From UBA920 sp964424635 (lineage in GTDB: Bacteria; Patescibacteriota; Doudnabacteria; UBA920): a stretch of 11,160 nt of DNA. Numbering within the stretch: position 1 is the first letter of the stretch; each line of letters starts with the position of its first letter. Of this stretch, positions 7,674 to 11,160 are shown in pieces. The position numbers were made by a program, and so were the translations under genes. Location of the stretch: the NCBI GenBank assembly GCA_964424635.1, contig CAYRJC010000032.1, positions 1 to 11,160 of the forward strand, read 5' to 3'. A model generated the notes under the pieces. That model saw nothing but the letters and a program-made list of their open reading frames with translations. It made no database searches and was not told the origin of the DNA.

Positions 7674-8852
7674 ATGAAAAAATGTCCCTACTGCGCCGAG
7701 GAGGTGCAGGACCAAGCAGTCGTCTGCAAGCATTGCAAATCAAACCTTGCCAGCAGTCCAACTGTAGCCACCACTACGCAAACAAATACATTAACCAAGC
7801 GACGTACTATCTCCCCTAAAACTTTAAAGTGGGTCGGGATAGGCATCGCTATTTTAGTCGCCATACCGCTGTTTTATATCAGCACACCTCTGGCAATAAT
7901 CTGGTACATCTGGAAGAAGAAAAAACTAAATCCTAAATGGCGAATCGGGGTCACGGGAGCGCTGGGTGCTCTTATGATATTTGCGCTCGTCATTGTACTG
8001 ACCCCTGATAAGCAACCAGCACTCGCCATCACCGAACCAAAAACCGGCACGGAACTGCAAGCTAAAACCGTAACAGTGAAAGGAACCGTTGACCCAACCT
8101 CAAGCAAGGTTACTGTGAACGGTGTCGCTGTCAAAGCAGACCATAGAGGTAATTTTAGTTACGATGCGCCGTTGAATGACGAACAGAACAATCTCAATAT
8201 AGTTGCAACCAACGGAAGCAAGCGCGAGACACAAAAACTTACTATCAAGAGAATTTTTACTCCTGAAGAACTGGCGGAAAGGGAGCAGCAAAAAGAAGCA
8301 GCTGCCAAGGCGCAAGCTGAAGCACAGGCAAAAACGGATCAAGAAAAAAATGCTAAGGCAACTGAAGTGCTGCAGCGAGAACTGGGAAGCTTTAATAAGC
8401 CGTTTGACAGCAGTAACTACCGAGGCGATGTAACTAAGCTGCAAATGGAAGTGGTGCTGTTCGGGGCATGGGCTAAGCTTGTCAACGAATACAAGGCGTA
8501 CAACGATCCGCAAGTGAAGCAACTAGCTGCAGAACTGGAAAAGAAAGCGTCTACTTTGCAAGCACGGGAGTTCCCCGCGATGCGAAAAGCTTACGGTGAA
8601 GTGGTGGGCAAAGGACTGTGGGAATCGAACGTTGACGTAAATGTCTACGGCTCTGGCAACAAAACTATAGAACTAGTGGGAGCATTGTTTGCAAACAACA
8701 AGAACGTAGGGCAAGCTCAGGCGCAAATCGGTGATGCGATAAAAATGTTCCGTTTTACCAGAGTTAATTACAAATGGTTTAAGTATGACGATGAATACAA
8801 CTACTACAACCTTGAGGTACCAGCTGACAGCACAGTAGTAGAAATTCAATAA
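7674..8852 (+). CDS. Zinc-ribbon membrane protein with Ig-like domain, function unknown
   Basis: A 392-residue protein. I chose the ATG at 7674 because of AAGGA 7 bases upstream and because the protein then begins M-K-K-C-P-Y-C; the open frame before it is the structured leader. A zinc ribbon uses C4, C7, C18 and C21. Hydrophobic segments lie at about 53-80 and 91-109, joined by a lysine-rich turn (W-K-K-K-K-L-N-P-K-W). Residues about 117-192 resemble a glucodextranase-B-type or bacterial Ig-like beta domain (I-T-E-P-K-T-G through V-T-V-N-G-V). A charged Ala/Glu/Lys/Gln-rich helix, probably coiled coil, spans about 196-240. A C-terminal domain of about 150 residues is unrecognised. The ribbon is probably cytoplasmic and, if both hydrophobic segments span the membrane, the Ig-like domain would be on the same side; one long segment would place it outside. 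Domain calls are good; function is unknown. Confidence 0.8.
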   Translation: MKKCPYCAEEVQDQAVVCKHCKSNLASSPTVATTTQTNTLTKRRTISPKTLKWVGIGIAILVAIPLFYISTPLAIIWYIWKKKKLNPKWRIGVTGALGALMIFALVIVLTPDKQPALAITEPKTGTELQAKTVTVKGTVDPTSSKVTVNGVAVKADHRGNFSYDAPLNDEQNNLNIVATNGSKRETQKLTIKRIFTPEELAEREQQKEAAAKAQAEAQAKTDQEKNAKATEVLQRELGSFNKPFDSSNYRGDVTKLQMEVVLFGAWAKLVNEYKAYNDPQVKQLAAELEKKASTLQAREFPAMRKAYGEVVGKGLWESNVDVNVYGSGNKTIELVGALFANNKNVGQAQAQIGDAIKMFRFTRVNYKWFKYDDEYNYYNLEVPADSTVVEIQ

Positions 8853-8863
8853 TGCCGAATCAG

Positions 8864-9859
8864 TTACTGTGGCAGCAGCAAAAGCCTATACTGTTCCATT
8901 TGCTTCCGCGGCAGGTACTTGCTCACGTCTACTCCGCTCTGCTGGAAGTTAACCAAAGCTTGCAAACTTTTTTTCTGCGTGTATTGATTGCCCCAAATCA
9001 ACCATTCTATGATTGGCGGTATAAAATATTCGAGTTCCAAACCATGGACTGAAGCGAGAGTACCGATTGCATCTATGCTAGCATCGAGCACCCAAACTTT
9101 AGGATTGCTGACAAGTACTGCGGGCTGGACCTGAATACTTTCAGGATGCTTAATATTTTGCATTAATGCTGGTAGTGTGTCTTTTACCAGATCAAACCGC
9201 TTTTCGCCAATTGTCGCAATGGCAAAAATAGCGAACCGCCGTTGATTAAACTGGGGTGATGCAATAATGATTGCATGTAACTGTTTAACGTACTCGCGCA
9301 GCCGATCTTGAATAAGCAAATCAAAATTGCGAACTAGTTCCATAAAATCAAAAATCGCATTTTCTACATATTCATTATCCGCCAGTCTATCCAGCACAAT
9401 TAAAACCAGCAGCTTGAGTGTTTCATCATTGGGGTTGTACTTGCCAAGGGATAAGAAAAAGCCTTGCAGGTCATGGTCTGGCTTATGTGCAAAGTAATTA
9501 CCCAAGGCTCGTTGAATGCCTGCTACGATTTCTGGATCCTTAAAGAGCGGGTACTTATAGAATTCTGATTTAAGGTCATACATTCCCACTTTACCTATTT
9601 TGTCTGCAACGGCTTGAGCCTTCTTTTCAAGGAAGGTTTTTTTATGTGCCGGTAAGTTCGTGATTAAATTTTCAAGGTTTGGGTGAGGCTGTTTTTTGAG
9701 GCTTGCTTTGGCATTTCTAATCACAGTCAAAAACGGATATACCGAAAGGCCTTTAAAGTAACTCTTTGCGGCGCGCTTAAAAGACTGCTCGGCAAAGGCC
9801 TTATCACCTAGCTTTTTATAGTAGTTCCCTTGTGTTATTTCATTGGTAAACTTGGACAT
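8864..9859 (-). CDS. Hypothetical helical-repeat protein (TPR-like start, HEAT/ARM-like remainder)
   Basis: A 331-residue protein with ATG at 9857-9859. The first 50 residues (N-Y-Y-K-K-L-G-D-K-A-F-A-E-Q-S-F-K-R-A-A-K-S-Y-F-K-G-L) read like one or two TPR units, where helix pairs of 34 residues stack to bind other proteins. The rest is long amphipathic helices with HEAT/ARM-like character, such as R-R-F-A-I-F-A-I-A-T-I-G-E-K-R-F and S-I-D-A-I-G-T-L-A-S. I see no signal peptide, membrane segment or catalytic motif, so a cytoplasmic scaffold or adaptor is the most that can be inferred. No Shine-Dalgarno sequence precedes the start, but an extended -10 lies 9 bases upstream. It converges on the zinc-ribbon gene with 11 bases between the stops. 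I do not recognise the family. Confidence 0.75.
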   Translation of the reverse strand: MSKFTNEITQGNYYKKLGDKAFAEQSFKRAAKSYFKGLSVYPFLTVIRNAKASLKKQPHPNLENLITNLPAHKKTFLEKKAQAVADKIGKVGMYDLKSEFYKYPLFKDPEIVAGIQRALGNYFAHKPDHDLQGFFLSLGKYNPNDETLKLLVLIVLDRLADNEYVENAIFDFMELVRNFDLLIQDRLREYVKQLHAIIIASPQFNQRRFAIFAIATIGEKRFDLVKDTLPALMQNIKHPESIQVQPAVLVSNPKVWVLDASIDAIGTLASVHGLELEYFIPPIIEWLIWGNQYTQKKSLQALVNFQQSGVDVSKYLPRKQMEQYRLLLLPQ

Positions 9860-9868
9860 CTTGCTAGT

Positions 9869-9877
9869 ATTTTATCA
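9869..9877 (-). promoter_or_regulatory. Extended -10 promoter of the helical-repeat gene, possibly leaderless
   Basis: On the - strand the sequence reads TGATAAAAT, and 9 bases separate it from the ATG at 9859. It matches the element before the large gene at 7320 in sequence and placement (AAAATG-n-TAAAAT in both). No Shine-Dalgarno sequence and no good -35 are visible. Confidence 0.55.
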
Positions 9878-10066
9878 TTTTCAAGGCTTATTGGGGGGTT
9901 AAAAAGTTATCAACTTTCAAGCCTGGACTTAACATTGAAGCTGCGTCATCAATGTGTCTGTAAGGATAAACGGCAATTAAGCAGGGCTTGCGGTAAGGCC
10001 GCTGACAATAAAGCAAAACAGCGGCTAGAGCGTGTAACGACACCTTTCCTAAACCCGAGATCGGGC
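9878..10066. other. Divergent intergenic region before the recombinase, rich in dyads
   Basis: About 190 bases lie between the promoter of the - strand gene and the recombinase start. It holds AAAGTTATCAACTTT (9903-9917, a dyad with a 3-base centre), GCCGCTG with CAGCGGC (9998-10004 and 10019-10025), GTGT-AACG-ACAC (10032-10043) and CCCG-AGAT-CGGG (10054-10065). The last is one base from the ATG at 10067 and covers the only candidate Shine-Dalgarno bases (GAGA). Serine integrases often have their attachment site just upstream of the gene, so one dyad may mark it; no duplicate core is visible in the window. I found no convincing + strand promoter. Confidence 0.4.
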
Positions 10067-11160
10067 ATGGAAGAAAAACCATCAGGTAATCCGCAAGCAC
10101 CCAACTATATGAGAAAAGCAGCATTATACGCCAGAGTCAGTTCTGACATTCAAAAGAAAGAAGGAACTATTCAAAGTCAGATCGCTGAATTAAAGCGGCA
10201 AATTAGAGCTAATGGAGACAAACTAGTTAGAGAATACATCGACGATGGATATACTGGCGCAATACTAGCGCGGCCCGCAATGGATCAATTACGGAAAGAT
10301 TTAAAGACCGATCTGTTTGAAGTAATATACATTCTAAACACTGACCGCATTGCCAGAGCTGTCGCCTATCAAACAATTATAATTACTGAATTTTTAAGGT
10401 ATCAAAAGCAGTTCATTATTAACGGTCAGGATTACGTTAATAATCCCGAGAACCATTTTAGCCTGACCGTACTGGGTGCGGTGTCTGAGTTTGAACGGGC
10501 AAAGATTATGGAGCGCAATCGCCGTGGCAGGCAGCATCGATTGAGCCAAGGCAGACTGATGAGCAATGGAAACCATATCTTTGGATACAGCTATAAACAA
10601 AGAACGCATACTAGTTATCCCACCTATGTAATCAATGAAGAAGAAGCGAAAATAGTAAGGTATATTTTTGAAATTTATGCGAAAGGTGAAATCGGAATTA
10701 GAACTCTTGCAAAGCACCTAGAAGAAAAAGGTATTAAGGCACGAAATCGCCTGAAGCAAACTCAGCTTAAATATATCCTGCAAAATGAAACTTACACTGG
10801 GACAAAATATTTCAATACCATGACCGATACTCACTCGCTTGGGATAGAAACCGCAACCAAGCGGGGCAAGAAGATTATGAGAGAGCGAAGCGAGTGGGTT
10901 GGCGTTAAAATACCGGCAATTATTTCAAAACAATTATTTGATAAGGTACAGGAACGACTAAATTATAACCGGACCTGCTACCGCAATGCTTTACGAACGC
11001 AATTACTCTCCAACCTAGTTTGGTGTGGTGCCTGTGACAGCCGCTGCTTCGCTTATAGAAGATATTATAAAGTTGAGCGAAAAGACGGAATAAAACTTTA
11101 CCAAAAAGCGGTGTACCGTTGTCGCATGCGAGGCAGTGGACACAACCCTGAGATAGATAC
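10067..11160 (+). CDS. Large serine recombinase (phage-type integrase), 3' end missing
   Basis: At least 364 residues are present before the window edge. The start may be ATG 10067 or the in-frame ATG 10109, which fits the domain boundary better; I prefer 10067 for its weak GAGA upstream, though neither site is strong. The resolvase domain begins A-L-Y-A-R-V-S-S, and the serine after R-V (residue 25 from 10067) is the nucleophile. Then come D-D-G-Y-T-G-A-I-L-A-R-P, the D-R-I-A-R loop and F-E-R-A-K-I-M-E-R. The middle recombinase domain follows with F-G-Y and E-E-A-K-I-V-R-Y-I-F-E-I-Y. A zinc beta-ribbon begins at L-V-W-C-G-A-C and continues to Y-R-C-R-M-R-G. Family members cut both strands at attP and attB, holding the 5' ends by serine, to integrate or excise DNA. 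It is intact as far as visible and probably mobilises the element containing this window's cargo. Confidence 0.95.
   Translation, partial: MEEKPSGNPQAPNYMRKAALYARVSSDIQKKEGTIQSQIAELKRQIRANGDKLVREYIDDGYTGAILARPAMDQLRKDLKTDLFEVIYILNTDRIARAVAYQTIIITEFLRYQKQFIINGQDYVNNPENHFSLTVLGAVSEFERAKIMERNRRGRQHRLSQGRLMSNGNHIFGYSYKQRTHTSYPTYVINEEEAKIVRYIFEIYAKGEIGIRTLAKHLEEKGIKARNRLKQTQLKYILQNETYTGTKYFNTMTDTHSLGIETATKRGKKIMRERSEWVGVKIPAIISKQLFDKVQERLNYNRTCYRNALRTQLLSNLVWCGACDSRCFAYRRYYKVERKDGIKLYQKAVYRCRMRGSGHNPEID

Noticed and set aside
9860..10066. tRNA, tmRNA or other housekeeping RNA serving as an integration site
   Set aside because: No T-loop GTTCGA-type sequence, CCA end or recognisable tag sequence is visible here or elsewhere in the window.
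9888..10124. 78-codon - strand frame across the recombinase upstream region
   Set aside because: It runs into the recombinase coding start on the other strand and covers the dyad-rich region. No start signal; likely chance, though an overlapping gene cannot be fully excluded.
10067..11160. IS607-type transposase instead of an integrase
   Set aside because: The catalytic domain is N-terminal and is followed by recombinase and zinc-ribbon domains, the layout of large serine recombinases; IS607 enzymes are short with an N-terminal HTH.
1..11160. CRISPR array, retron or diversity-generating element
   Set aside because: No regularly spaced repeats and no reverse transcriptase motif (such as YxDD in a suitable frame) were found; the CCGATCAAG copies are too few and are explained by RNA pairing.

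Overview
This window looks like accessory, phage-related bacterial DNA, probably from a metagenome assembly because a run of 10 N sits at 3597-3606. UGA, UAA and UAG all behave as stops. Coding density is high, with convergent genes only 4 and 11 bases apart. The host cannot be named from the sequence. The zinc-ribbon membrane protein, compact layout and possible leaderless promoters would fit a small-genome lineage such as Patescibacteria, but this is a weak guess.

Left part (1-3534, + strand): a phage-type operon of four overlapping genes. Two tandem, related DNA methyltransferases (the first cut by the window edge) are followed by the small and large terminase subunits. The methylases would mark DNA and the terminase would cut and package it. 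No portal gene follows; the module stops at terL.

Middle (3539-7320, - strand): one very large gene of about 1,260 residues converges on terL, ending 4 bases from its stop. It has a conserved N-terminal domain with the motifs GGWDG, WEMG and TTFVFVTPRVW, then what looks like an eroded NTPase loop, then about 900 residues of mainly helical sequence. I read it as a member of a large, poorly characterised family and a candidate defence or effector protein. The assembly gap lies just before its C-terminus, and the correct end is probably in a different frame from the one the 10 N imply.

Right-middle (7321-9859): an intergenic stretch of about 350 bases carries back-to-back promoters and an unusually structured leader RNA (about 7484-7673). 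A 10-base repeat over the ribosome-binding site could pair with an upstream strand that can also form a separate hairpin, the arrangement expected of a translational switch. It precedes a gene for a zinc-ribbon, membrane-anchored, Ig-like-domain protein (7674-8852). Converging on that is a 331-residue helical-repeat protein (8864-9859, - strand).

Right end (10067-11160, + strand): a large serine recombinase, cut by the window edge, with a structured divergent intergenic region upstream. A serine integrase at one end and a packaging module at the other suggest a prophage, phage or integrated mobile element carrying cargo genes between them, but the element's ends are not visible. The two - strand genes share an extended -10 promoter placed so close to the start codon that both messages may be leaderless.
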